From: Demequina litoralis
Lineage (GTDB): Bacteria; Actinomycetota; Actinomycetes; Actinomycetales; Demequinaceae
Reading direction: 5' to 3'
Length of the DNA: 64,000 nt
NCBI RefSeq assembly: GCF_030418455.1
Contig: NZ_JAUHPW010000001.1
Span: forward strand, 434,001-498,000
The position numbers and the translations under genes were made by a program. Within the stretch, counting starts at the first letter, position 1. Every line of letters starts with the position of its first letter. Positions 27,215 through 36,471 of the stretch are shown here, piece by piece. The notes under the pieces were generated by a model. That model was not told the DNA's origin and ran no database searches. It was given only the letters and a program-made list of their open reading frames with translations.

Positions 27215-29977
27215 GTGCAGAAGCGGAAGCTAATCGAGGTGGCACTGCCGCTAGAGGCCATCAACCGTGAATCTGCGCGGGAGAAGTCGATCAGGCACGG
27301 TCACCCATCGACTCTCCATCTCTGGTGGGCGAGGCGACCGCTCGCCACGGCTCGGGCAATGCTCTTTGCCCAGCTAGTAGATGACCCCGTGAGCCATCCC
27401 GACCTCTACCCCACGGATGAGTCGCAGCGCCGTGAACGGGAGAGGCTTCACGGGCTCATTGAGCGTCTCGTGGTGTGGGAGAACGTGCGCGACGAGAGTC
27501 TGCTCGAAGAAGCTCGCGCGGAGATTCGACGCTCCACCCAAGGCGCTCCCCCACCGATCCTAGATCCGTTTGCCGGAGGGGGCACGATTCCTCTCGAGGC
27601 GCAGAGGCTCGGCCTCGACTCCCGAGCGTCCGACTTGAACCCTGTGCCAGTACTCATCAACAAGGCGCTCATCGAAGTTCCGCCCAATTTCGATGGGCAG
27701 CCCCCGGTGTACCCGGGCCTCGCTGACTCGCAAATGCGCACGTGGAACCGTGCCGAGGGCCTCGCGGCCGACGTCCGCGCCTACGGTCAATGGATTCGCG
27801 AACAAGCGGAGCGCCGGATTGGCAACCTGTACCCCAAGGCAGATCTGTCGGACGGCAGCAAGGCAACGGCAATTGCCTGGATCTGGGCCCGCACAGTTCG
27901 GTGCCCGAACCCGGCGTGCGGCATTGAAATGCCTCTCGCACGGACCTGGTGGCTCGGGAAGAAGAAAGGCAAAGAGGCCTACGTAGTCCCGGAAGTTGTG
28001 GCAGACAATGCCGACCCGTCCGGTCGATCAGTGTCCTTCCACATTGGGCATGATGTCGCCCTCGCACCGAAGGCCAACGCGGACGGCACCGTTAGACGAA
28101 ACGACGCAAGGTGCGTTGCTTGCGAGACCGTCGTGTCGAAGGACTACATCAAGACCGAAGGTGTCGCACGTCGCATGGGCACAGTGCTCACTGCGATCGT
28201 TGCGGAAGGTAACCGCCAGCGCGTCTACCTCGAACCGTCTCGAGTCGCGATCGAGGCTGCCCGGATCTCCCCGCCCGACGACGTGCCAAGAGCTGAGCTC
28301 TCCCGGAATTCGCAGTACATGGGCGCACCCCTGTACGGCCTCACGACTCTGGCTGATCTCTTCACCAACCGACAGCTCGTCGCACTCACGACATTGAGCG
28401 ATCTCGCAATGGAAGCCCGCGAGCAGGTGATTGCACACGGTGGAAGCACCGACTACGCGGATGCTGTAACGACATACCTCGGCTTGGCGGTGAGCCGCGG
28501 GGCGGATAGGCAATCTGCGCTGTGCTCTTGGGACTCGAGCCCGTCAAAAGAGCAGGTTCGCGGCGTTTTCGCTCGCCAGGCTATGGCGATGACGTGGGAT
28601 ATCGCCGAGGCGAACCCCTTCGCCAAGTCGAGTGGGACGTGGTCCGAAAGTGTCGAGTGGGTCGCCAAAGTGCTTGACTACCTGCCTGGACGCGGCTCGG
28701 GGCGAGCGACGCAGCAGAGCGCGACGGACGCAGATATGGCCGGCGTCGTAATTAGCACCGACCCGCCCTACTACGACAACGTGCCCTACGCTGACCTCTC
28801 TGACTTCTTCTACGGATGGCTGCGCAGGACCCTTCGGACCTGCCACCCCGCGCTCTTGGGGACCATTGCTGTGCCCAAGCAGGAAGAGCTCGTCGCGAAC
28901 CCGGCACGCCAGGGTGGCAAGGACGGCGCTCGACAGTTCTTCGAAGACGGGTTCCGCCAGGTCTTCGAACGCGCTCAAGATCTGACGTCTGACGAGTACC
29001 CAATGGCGGTGTATTACGCGTTCAAGCAAAGCGAGGGCGACGAGGGAAGCGAGGCGTCAACCGGCTGGGAGACCCTGTTGGAAGGCATGATTCGGTCCGG
29101 GTGGATGATCACTGCGACCTGGCCGAGTCGGAGCGAACTCGCGAATCGAATTCGCAGCGTTGGCTCGAATGCACTCGCCTCGTCGATCGTCCTTGCGCTC
29201 CGAAAGCGGCCCGCAGACGCCGGCGCCATCGACCGCCGCACCTTCATCGACGCACTTGAAACTGAGCTACCGGACGCGCTGCGCAAGCTTCAGCAAGGGC
29301 AGATTGCGCCCGTCGACCTGCCTCAGGCTGCGATCGGCCCCGGCATGGCAGTGTTCAGTCGTCACAGCGCCGTCCTCGAGCCCACTGGCAAGAAGATGAC
29401 GGTGCGATCAGCACTCGCGCGTATCAATGAAATCCTCGATCAGGTGCTCAACGAGCAGGAGGGCGATTTCGACGCGACATCGCGCTTCGCCATCGCCTGG
29501 TACCGCCAACACGGCTATGACGTCGGGGCGTTCGGCGATGCGAATAGTCTCGCCAATGCAAGAAATACCACGGTAGATTCTATGGACCGCGAGGGCATCC
29601 TCGTGAGCCGCGCGGGAAGAGTGCAGCTGATCAGGCCCGCGGACCTCAATCCGGACTACAACCCGGTTGAGGACCTCCGCGTAAGCACATGGGAAGCGCT
29701 TCACCACCTGATTCAAGTCCTGGAGAGCGACGGTATCGCCCAGGCAGGCCACTACCTTCAAGCTGCTCTGAGCCGCCGGGACGGCGCCGTGGACGCTGAT
29801 CTTGTGAAGGAGCTCGCTCATCTCTTGTTCCGAGTAGCCGAGGGCAGAGGATGGAACAAGGATGCGATCTCCTTCAATAGCCTCGTGACGAGCTGGACCG
29901 AGATCCTTGAGGTGGCCCGGGCAGCGAGGAAGCCCGTCCAGGTTCAAGACGCATTTGACTTCGAAGAGGAAGACTAG
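27215..29977 (+). CDS. DUF1156 (COG1743) DNA methyltransferase
   Basis: 920-residue amino-methyltransferase. The N-terminal DUF1156 segment (LIEVALPLEAINRESAREKS, then HLWWARRPLATARA) leads into the SAM-binding motif I DPFAGGGTIPLEA near 117. Zinc-ribbon cysteine pairs follow near 230 (CPNPACG) and 298 (CVACE), and the catalytic DPPYYDNVPYADL is near 516, which indicates N6-adenine or N4-cytosine methylation. The C-terminal third is helical. COG1743 enzymes are known neighbours of DUF499 ATPases in predicted defence loci, exactly as here. GTG 27215 has CGAGGGA upstream. The DUF499 gene begins two bases after the stop. Confidence 0.92.
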   Translation: MQKRKLIEVALPLEAINRESAREKSIRHGHPSTLHLWWARRPLATARAMLFAQLVDDPVSHPDLYPTDESQRRERERLHGLIERLVVWENVRDESLLEEARAEIRRSTQGAPPPILDPFAGGGTIPLEAQRLGLDSRASDLNPVPVLINKALIEVPPNFDGQPPVYPGLADSQMRTWNRAEGLAADVRAYGQWIREQAERRIGNLYPKADLSDGSKATAIAWIWARTVRCPNPACGIEMPLARTWWLGKKKGKEAYVVPEVVADNADPSGRSVSFHIGHDVALAPKANADGTVRRNDARCVACETVVSKDYIKTEGVARRMGTVLTAIVAEGNRQRVYLEPSRVAIEAARISPPDDVPRAELSRNSQYMGAPLYGLTTLADLFTNRQLVALTTLSDLAMEAREQVIAHGGSTDYADAVTTYLGLAVSRGADRQSALCSWDSSPSKEQVRGVFARQAMAMTWDIAEANPFAKSSGTWSESVEWVAKVLDYLPGRGSGRATQQSATDADMAGVVISTDPPYYDNVPYADLSDFFYGWLRRTLRTCHPALLGTIAVPKQEELVANPARQGGKDGARQFFEDGFRQVFERAQDLTSDEYPMAVYYAFKQSEGDEGSEASTGWETLLEGMIRSGWMITATWPSRSELANRIRSVGSNALASSIVLALRKRPADAGAIDRRTFIDALETELPDALRKLQQGQIAPVDLPQAAIGPGMAVFSRHSAVLEPTGKKMTVRSALARINEILDQVLNEQEGDFDATSRFAIAWYRQHGYDVGAFGDANSLANARNTTVDSMDREGILVSRAGRVQLIRPADLNPDYNPVEDLRVSTWEALHHLIQVLESDGIAQAGHYLQAALSRRDGAVDADLVKELAHLLFRVAEGRGWNKDAISFNSLVTSWTEILEVARAARKPVQVQDAFDFEEED

Positions 29978-29979
29978 GA

Positions 29980-32900
29980 ATGGCTCTCAGCAACCGCGAA
30001 CGAATCGGAAAGATGTTCGAGGTGATCGCACCGGCTCTCGATGACTACATCTCCTCGATTATCGGTGCGGTGGACCCCGCGGCCGGCGCCAACTGGGCAG
30101 AACTAGTTGCCGCGCGCGATGGAGGGGGAAAGAAGGTCTACGACCCCCTTGATCCTCAGGTCCAGTTTCGAATCCTGACGGATTCCTCGATCACGAACCA
30201 CGTGAAGTCCCGTTGGTACCCGTTCTCGGACACGCTCGGCCGCGTCGGCGAAGCGTTCGCAACAGAGCTAAAGGGTGCGCGGAACACATGGGCACACAAC
30301 GGCTCTTTTACCGACGATGACGCCTACCGCGTGCTTGATACCGCGGAAAGGCTCATGCGCCTTGTGGGACAACCTGCGGAGGCGGACGCCGTGCGCGACA
30401 TTAGGCTCGACCTGCGTCGCGTCACTGCTGATCGAGCGGACAGGAAGGCGCTTCGAGCTGCTCTCGACAATCCCGAAGCTGCAGGTGGCATCAAGCCGTG
30501 GCGCGAAGTCCTCCAACCCCACGATGACGTAGCGACGGGCAATTTCCACGCCTCGGAGTTTGCGGCAGACCTCTACAAAGTTGCGACCGGCGGCGAGGGC
30601 GATGCCGACTACGCGGATCCGGTCGAGTTCTTCCGACGCACATACCTGACCGAGGGATTGAGCGACTTCATCGGGCGTGCTGTGCGCCGCCTCGCCGGCG
30701 ATGACAACGCCTCCCCCGTCATCAATCTTCAGACAAACTTCGGGGGCGGCAAGACCCACTCGATGCTGTCACTCTGGCACATTGCGGCCGGGCTACCTGT
30801 TGGGGCCTTTCCGCAGGAAACCCAGGAACTGCTCCTCGCCAACGGCTACAGCGGGACCCAGGTGAACCGAGTGGCGATTGTCGGGAACCACTTCAGTCCG
30901 TCAGGCGTGGTCAAGCCTGATGGCACCCGAGTCAACACGCTCTGGGGGGAGTTGGCCTGGCAGCTCGGCGGTCGCGAAGGATTCAGCCTGGTTGCCGAGT
31001 CCGACCAGGACCGCACGCACCCCGGCGATGCGCTTCACGTCCTTTTGGACCGCTACTCCCCCGCAGTGATTCTCATCGACGAGTGGGTTGCCTATGCACG
31101 TGCCCTCGTGGGTCGTAGTGATCTTGCGGGTGGCACCTTCGACGACCAATTCACCTTCGCACAGTCGCTCACTGAAGCCGCAAAGGGCACCTCGGGCGTG
31201 CTCCTCGCTATTTCGATCCCGGCTTCGGAGAGCGGCGACGTAGCCGACGCCGTCGTCCCCGGAAACGCAGAGGAAGTTGGAGGCGAGCACGGCCTCGACG
31301 CGTTGAAGCGCCTTCAGAACGTCGTGCGCCGCGTGGCAGATCAGTGGCGTCCGGCATCTTCTGACGAGGCCTACCACATCGTGCGGCAGCGACTGTTCAA
31401 GCAGCCCGACGCGGCGTCGCTTGCATCCATCGGCGCTACCGCTCGCGCGTATGTCGAGATGTACCGCAAATACAGCGATGACTTCCCGCGCGAAGCATGC
31501 GACCCGGCATACGAAGACCGCATCAAGCGGACCTACCCCATCCACCCCGAGTTGTTCGACACCCTCTACGAGGAGTGGTCATCGCTTGAACGCTTCCAGC
31601 GGACGCGCGGTGTGCTCCGCCTCATGAGCACTGTCGTGCATGCGCTCTGGACTGGCGAGGACGCTTCCCCACTGATTCTCCCCGGGTCGATTCCACTCGC
31701 AACGGCCAATGTCAACTCGGAACTGACGCAGTATCTGCAGGACTCGTGGAAGGCCATCATCGACGCTGACGTCGACGGACCGAACTCTGAACCAGGGCGG
31801 ATCGACAAGGAGAAGCCGCTGTTCGGTCAACGTGCTCTCACCAAGCGCCTTGCCCGAACTGTGTTCTTCGGTGCCGCGCCAACTATCGCACCGGGGTCGA
31901 CGCACAAGGGGATAGGTACACAGCGCGTCTTCCTTGGCACGGCCGTTCCCGGTGACGTGCCTGGCAACTTCCACTCAGCCCTGACTCAGCTCGGCGACCG
32001 AGCAACGTACTTCTACTCCGGCTCGGGCAAGTTCTGGTACGACCTCCAGCCGAATATCACCCGCAAGGCAAAGGACCAAGCGGAGCGCCTACACAAGGAA
32101 GACGTGTGGGCCGAGATGGTGCGGCGCCTTCAGAGCCAAGCGCGCTCACGCGGTGACTTTGCCGGCGTCCACGTCTGTCCGGAGAGCAACGCAGACATCC
32201 CCGACCTCGATGAGGCCAGGCTGGTGATCCTGCATCCGAAGGCGTCTCACAAAGCAAAGACTGATTCCGGGGCAAAGGCGTTTGCCAAGCTCGCCACCGA
32301 ACAGCGAGGCGGCGCAAACCGCACCCATCGCAACATGCTGGTGTATCTGGCAGCTGACGAAGCCCGCCTCGACGAGCTCGAAGCCGCGACCCGTGACTAT
32401 CTCGGTTGGACCCACGTTCTGGCCAATGAAGTCGAACTTGACCTAACACAGAACCAACGGAACCAGGCCGCGCAGCGGCAGCGACAGGCGGACGAGACCG
32501 TCGGCGCGCGCCTGCGTCAGACCTACGTATGGGCGCTAGTTCCAACCCAGCCTGACCCAAGTGCCCCTTTCGTGATCCGAGAGACCAAGGTTGAGGGGCA
32601 GTCTGAGTCCTTGGCTGAGCGGGCTTCCCGGCGACTCGGCAATGACGGCGACCTGTCGACCCGCCAAGCGGCCGCGACCGTACGCTTGGCGATTGGCAAG
32701 ATCCCGCAGATATGGAGCGACGGCCACGTAGCGCTCGGAATCCTGTGGGGGCTCTACAGCCAGTACCCCTATATGCCGCGGCTCCGCGACCGCGCGGTGC
32801 TGGACCGCGGCGTCACAGATATGCCGATGCTCTGGCAGCATGACGCGTTCGCCCTCGCGACGTCCTTCGACGAAGCTACTGGTCGCTACGTCGGGCTTTG

Positions 32901-33333
32901 GTATCCGACAGCGAACGCGGCTTTGACTCCTCCTCAGGTCACAGACAGTCTGCTGCTGGTGCGCGCCGACGTAGCCACCGCCCAGATCGAGGCGGAGGCC
33001 GCGGAGCAGGCGCCTGTCTCTCCTGTTGAACACGATCATGCGGATGCGCCGCAACGCAAGCAAGATCGATACTTGCGCGACATGCCGCAACGCCCCGTCA
33101 AGAACCGCTTCTACGGCGTCAAGACCCTTGGCACCAATAGGATCGCCTCTGACTTCCGAGACGTAGCCGAGGAAGTCATTGCGAACCTGCGTGCAAGCGA
33201 AGACGTCGAGTTGACAGTGCGCATCGAGATCGAGGCAATCAGTAGCGGTGGCTTTGGGGAAGGTGTCGTCCGCACGGTGGCCGAAAACACTCACGCCCTC
33301 AAGTTTGAACAGTCCGGCTTCGAAGAGAGCTAG
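29980..33333 (+). CDS. DUF499 (COG1483) ATPase with N-terminal Swt1-type HEPN domain
   Basis: 1117 residues. The first 130 residues match the Swt1-type HEPN module and contain RNTWAHN near 100-106, the R-x4-H motif used by HEPN ribonucleases. The ATPase core has NFGGGKTHSML (Walker A, near 256) and AVILIDEWVAYAR (Walker B, near 363), followed by a long helical region and a mixed C-terminal domain. In this family the ATPase accompanies a DUF1156 methylase and a helicase; the HEPN part suggests an RNA-cutting effector or a protein-binding version of it. It is coupled to the methylase by a two-base gap, so equal dosage is likely. Confidence 0.9.
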   Translation: MALSNRERIGKMFEVIAPALDDYISSIIGAVDPAAGANWAELVAARDGGGKKVYDPLDPQVQFRILTDSSITNHVKSRWYPFSDTLGRVGEAFATELKGARNTWAHNGSFTDDDAYRVLDTAERLMRLVGQPAEADAVRDIRLDLRRVTADRADRKALRAALDNPEAAGGIKPWREVLQPHDDVATGNFHASEFAADLYKVATGGEGDADYADPVEFFRRTYLTEGLSDFIGRAVRRLAGDDNASPVINLQTNFGGGKTHSMLSLWHIAAGLPVGAFPQETQELLLANGYSGTQVNRVAIVGNHFSPSGVVKPDGTRVNTLWGELAWQLGGREGFSLVAESDQDRTHPGDALHVLLDRYSPAVILIDEWVAYARALVGRSDLAGGTFDDQFTFAQSLTEAAKGTSGVLLAISIPASESGDVADAVVPGNAEEVGGEHGLDALKRLQNVVRRVADQWRPASSDEAYHIVRQRLFKQPDAASLASIGATARAYVEMYRKYSDDFPREACDPAYEDRIKRTYPIHPELFDTLYEEWSSLERFQRTRGVLRLMSTVVHALWTGEDASPLILPGSIPLATANVNSELTQYLQDSWKAIIDADVDGPNSEPGRIDKEKPLFGQRALTKRLARTVFFGAAPTIAPGSTHKGIGTQRVFLGTAVPGDVPGNFHSALTQLGDRATYFYSGSGKFWYDLQPNITRKAKDQAERLHKEDVWAEMVRRLQSQARSRGDFAGVHVCPESNADIPDLDEARLVILHPKASHKAKTDSGAKAFAKLATEQRGGANRTHRNMLVYLAADEARLDELEAATRDYLGWTHVLANEVELDLTQNQRNQAAQRQRQADETVGARLRQTYVWALVPTQPDPSAPFVIRETKVEGQSESLAERASRRLGNDGDLSTRQAAATVRLAIGKIPQIWSDGHVALGILWGLYSQYPYMPRLRDRAVLDRGVTDMPMLWQHDAFALATSFDEATGRYVGLWYPTANAALTPPQVTDSLLLVRADVATAQIEAEAAEQAPVSPVEHDHADAPQRKQDRYLRDMPQRPVKNRFYGVKTLGTNRIASDFRDVAEEVIANLRASEDVELTVRIEIEAISSGGFGEGVVRTVAENTHALKFEQSGFEES

Positions 33334-33438
33334 GGAGCCTGGTTCGCGAGGCCGCTGACTCACTTGCCCCGCGAACCTGGCTAAGTTCCAGCCGCCGACC
33401 GAGCTGGTGCCGCGCCTACGGGTTCTTCACGGTCCACA

Positions 33439-34416
33439 CTAGGCGGGGCCCATTTCGCGCGCGTGAAGCGCCATAGCTCTTCGCGCATACGCGGCTCTTC
33501 GTTGCTCGGCGTCGACACCGCGCGTCTTGACCGCGTGGCAGTTGGGGCAGAGAGCCACGGCGTTGCTCGGATGGTCACGCCCACCAAGAGCAAGGTCGAC
33601 TGCGTGATCGACGTCGAGGAAGGGCCGGCCCGACCGACTGAGCCCGCTGGGCATGCCTCCGCACTCAATACCCTCGCATTGGCCGTTCGCGCGGTCTAGC
33701 ACGATCGCCTGCACGGCCGCCGAACGCCTGTAGCGACGAGTCGTCGAGGCAGTAGCTGAGGCCTCGGAGTCCGAACGCTGCTCAAGCGACGCGACGGCCA
33801 ACCTGTAGCTTGCCCGGCTCCGCGGAGCAGAATGGCCAAGACCCAGCGCTTGGAATGCCCGGACCCGCGCGAGCTCGTCGTCGCTCGCCAGATAGGCCCC
33901 GGCGAGCTCTGGAAGAGCGAGCACTCGCGCGTTGTGGCCCAGATCGCCCTCTTCCTTGCCCTCTTTGATGTCGTGAAGGGTCCGCACCTGGAAAGTCGCC
34001 GGAAGCCCGGCAGCGCGCTGTGCGGCCTCCATTTGGAGGTCGACATAGGTGAGCGCGCGCAAAGCGTAGATGAATTCGAACTCCGCACCACCGGACTTGC
34101 CCCAGAGTTCTCCCGCGAGCTTCGGACTATGTGCGGTACCGACTACTCGTCCTAGCTGGAAGATCTGGCCCTTGGCGAAGAAGAGCACGACATCCCCCGG
34201 GTCCATCCGCTCCCAAGTGGGCCGTCGGTTGCGACGCGTGCCCCAGAAGCCCAGAAGACGGCTCCCGGCTTCAGCTTGCCAGCGCACTGCAAGTTCCTCA
34301 GTGATCACTCCGCGGAGAGCAAGCGACTCGAGATCTTGGAGACGAAACACGGTCCGGTCGAGGTTGCCAGCAGCATTCTTGTCAGCCGCTGGCTGGAAGA
34401 AGACTCTCGGAGCCAT
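33439..34416 (-). CDS. HNH nuclease with EVE/PUA-like N-terminal domain
   Basis: 325 residues. The N-terminal part (about 20-130) has strands spaced like an EVE/PUA-like modified-base reader: RRPTWERMDPGDVVLFFAKG, then IFQLGRVVGTAH. The C-terminal 80 residues are an HNH nuclease: CEGIECGG, FLDVDHAVDLALGGRD and LCPNCHAVKTRG give the zinc cysteines and the DH catalytic pair. This architecture fits a modification-dependent (type IV-like) restriction enzyme, as in McrA-type SRA-HNH or EVE-HNH proteins. The HNH assignment is firm, the reader domain less so. It converges on the DUF499 gene. Confidence 0.75.
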   Translation of the reverse strand: MAPRVFFQPAADKNAAGNLDRTVFRLQDLESLALRGVITEELAVRWQAEAGSRLLGFWGTRRNRRPTWERMDPGDVVLFFAKGQIFQLGRVVGTAHSPKLAGELWGKSGGAEFEFIYALRALTYVDLQMEAAQRAAGLPATFQVRTLHDIKEGKEEGDLGHNARVLALPELAGAYLASDDELARVRAFQALGLGHSAPRSRASYRLAVASLEQRSDSEASATASTTRRYRRSAAVQAIVLDRANGQCEGIECGGMPSGLSRSGRPFLDVDHAVDLALGGRDHPSNAVALCPNCHAVKTRGVDAEQRRAAYARRAMALHAREMGPA

Positions 34417-34629
34417 TCAGCACCCCCATGTGTCCAGGGCTCGCACCTAGACGATAGTGGACCACCACTTGCCCGCCGCTCCCGCCGTGCCCGAAGCGAG
34501 GTTGAAGCACGGCAGTGCTTGTAGCGGGCTGGTCGGGTCCCGGAACGGCTGGGCGGAGCGTTGCGGGCGCGACAAGGACGTGGTCACGCCGTTCGTCCGC
34601 TCCGACCGCCGAGCCCTCAACGATGATCG

Positions 34630-36321
34630 TCAAGCGGGCCAGATCGAGACGGCTGCCTCAGCGAACTCTGCCTGCCGGCTCTCGATTGTCGCGGCGTCCC
34701 ACTCGGCGTGTTCCGCTGCTCCCTGCGTCAATGAGAGCTGCGACGTGGCAAGGACGGGCCGCTTGACGCCCCAGGGCTTGTTGCCGATGCGCCCGTTCGG
34801 ACCTTTCTGCAGCAACGCCATGTTCCCAAGTCTGAACGCGTAGGCCTTCGCGCTGTCATCTGTGAAGGCAGGCCACTCTGACCTGGTCGAGTTCTTTGGC
34901 AGCACGTGCTCGAGGTTCACCTGGTCTTCATCTGAGTTGGGCACAAGCTCCGGCTCCGCGTCGCCGCGGGCGTCCTTCTCGAGTGCCGCCAGGTAGTACC
35001 GTGCTAGCGCGGAGCGCGGAACCCTCACATTCGCGAACGCGGCCCGGAACTCGTCATCTGACGCGATGATGCTCGCGAGCTCAGCGCGAGTCTCGTCTAC
35101 AGTCTTGATTTCGCCGCTACGGATCTTCACGGCAGCGTCACAGTACGCGCGCTCCGTAGTACCGCCACCGATGCCGCCGACTACGAGGCCCCGGACGGAC
35201 CATGAGACGAGCGCGCGCAACAGCGCCTTGAGTTCAGTTTGTGTGAAGTGCTGCATGGCGGCCAGTAGCAACGGCCGATGCTGCTCCAGGTCGAGTCTGA
35301 GGAGCGTTTCGACATTTGCCCGTTCACCGGAGGACCACCCCGTCCAGAAGTCGTCCTCGGTGGACAGAATCGCCGCATAGAAGCCCGCCGCCTTCTGGAG
35401 GCCCGCCACGAGGGCGACGGCACCCGCCTCTCCCGTGATCTCCTCCTTGATCTTCGCGTAGAGCTCGCGCTCTCTAGTCGCGCCATACCTCGAGCTCCAG
35501 TAGTGCCGCAGAAACGCCGTGAAAAGCGACTCCTCCTTCGCGAGGTCGAGCGCCCCAAGGGTCTGCATCCAGCCGTCGCGCACCGTGTCGAGGCGGCTCC
35601 CAGCCCTGCCAAACAGGTAGTTCTTGAGCAGATCCGCGATTGTGAGGTCGGCACCGCGGTCATTCAGAGTCTCGAAGATTAGGAATGCATCGGCCTCGGT
35701 GGGCACCAAGACGCGAATCACGCGAACCCTGTCTTTGAGGAACGTGACCCATGCGAACAGGTGCTGCATCCAATTGGCGCCGGCGCTATTCGCAGTCTCG
35801 GTGACACGGGACCGCAGCGTCTTGTACGCGTGGGCAAGCTTGCGGTGGCTCGCGCGCGTTCGCTCAACCGCGTCTGGATCGCCCTCCTCAACCACAACCT
35901 GCCGGAAGTATGCGTCGTCGTCGCTGTTCAGCGTGAGGTGCGGGGTCGCTTCACCGGTCCCCAGGTTCAGACGCGCAATGAAGTCTGTTTGAACAACTCC
36001 AGCCCGCGCATCGTCACCGCGCTCTCGGTACTCGTCGCGGATCGCAGCCAACAGGATGGTCGTGGTTGCCAGGCGCTGCTGCCCGTCGATGACTGAGACT
36101 CGCCCATCCTGCCCTTCCGAAGTCAGCACTACCGTCCCCAGGAAGTACTCCGCTGTCCCCTCCTTGAGGAACGCGGCCTGCAGATCCGCCCAGTAGTCGG
36201 AGATCTGGTCCTTGCCCCATGAGTAGGAACGTTGATAGATCGGCACGCCAAGTGAGTTCTGCTGGAGAACGGTGGCGACACCCTCAAGAGCAAACGTAAT
36301 CTGGCTGGCAGGCGAGGTCAT
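34630..36321 (-). CDS. GmrSD-type nuclease (DUF262 + DUF1524)
   Basis: 563 residues. DUF262 at the N terminus has the ParB-like signatures VPIYQRSYSW near 27 and VIDGQQRLATT near 74. A helical middle contains LIFETLNDRGADLTIADLLKN. DUF1524 near 470 carries the HNH-like NLEHVLPKN. Together these define GmrSD-family type IV restriction enzymes, which cut DNA with modified (for example glucosylated) bases using nucleotide hydrolysis. ATG 36321 with GGGGAC upstream is preferred over GTG 36360. The 213 bases between this gene and the HNH gene show no further gene. Confidence 0.88.
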   Translation of the reverse strand: MTSPASQITFALEGVATVLQQNSLGVPIYQRSYSWGKDQISDYWADLQAAFLKEGTAEYFLGTVVLTSEGQDGRVSVIDGQQRLATTTILLAAIRDEYRERGDDARAGVVQTDFIARLNLGTGEATPHLTLNSDDDAYFRQVVVEEGDPDAVERTRASHRKLAHAYKTLRSRVTETANSAGANWMQHLFAWVTFLKDRVRVIRVLVPTEADAFLIFETLNDRGADLTIADLLKNYLFGRAGSRLDTVRDGWMQTLGALDLAKEESLFTAFLRHYWSSRYGATRERELYAKIKEEITGEAGAVALVAGLQKAAGFYAAILSTEDDFWTGWSSGERANVETLLRLDLEQHRPLLLAAMQHFTQTELKALLRALVSWSVRGLVVGGIGGGTTERAYCDAAVKIRSGEIKTVDETRAELASIIASDDEFRAAFANVRVPRSALARYYLAALEKDARGDAEPELVPNSDEDQVNLEHVLPKNSTRSEWPAFTDDSAKAYAFRLGNMALLQKGPNGRIGNKPWGVKRPVLATSQLSLTQGAAEHAEWDAATIESRQAEFAEAAVSIWPA

Positions 36322-36471
36322 AGTGCGTCCCCATTCGCGCGTTGGTTGAGTCTGACCCACAAGCTAGTGGTGCGCGCGCCTCCCGGGGCAAGCCGAAACG
36401 CGGGTTCCGCCAATCGGATGGAGCTTGTGCGCGACGTTGCGGCCAAACGCCAGCGTCGTAGGCTGGCAGCG

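Noticed and set aside
20452..33333. Classification as DISARM or BREX
   Set aside because: No DUF1998 (DrmB), PLD (DrmC), PglZ or BrxC-type protein was seen. DUF1156 plus DUF499 is a different gene set.
33381..33668. Short minus-strand ORF overlapping the HNH gene end
   Set aside because: Overlaps the HNH nuclease domain in another frame and has no ribosome site or motif.
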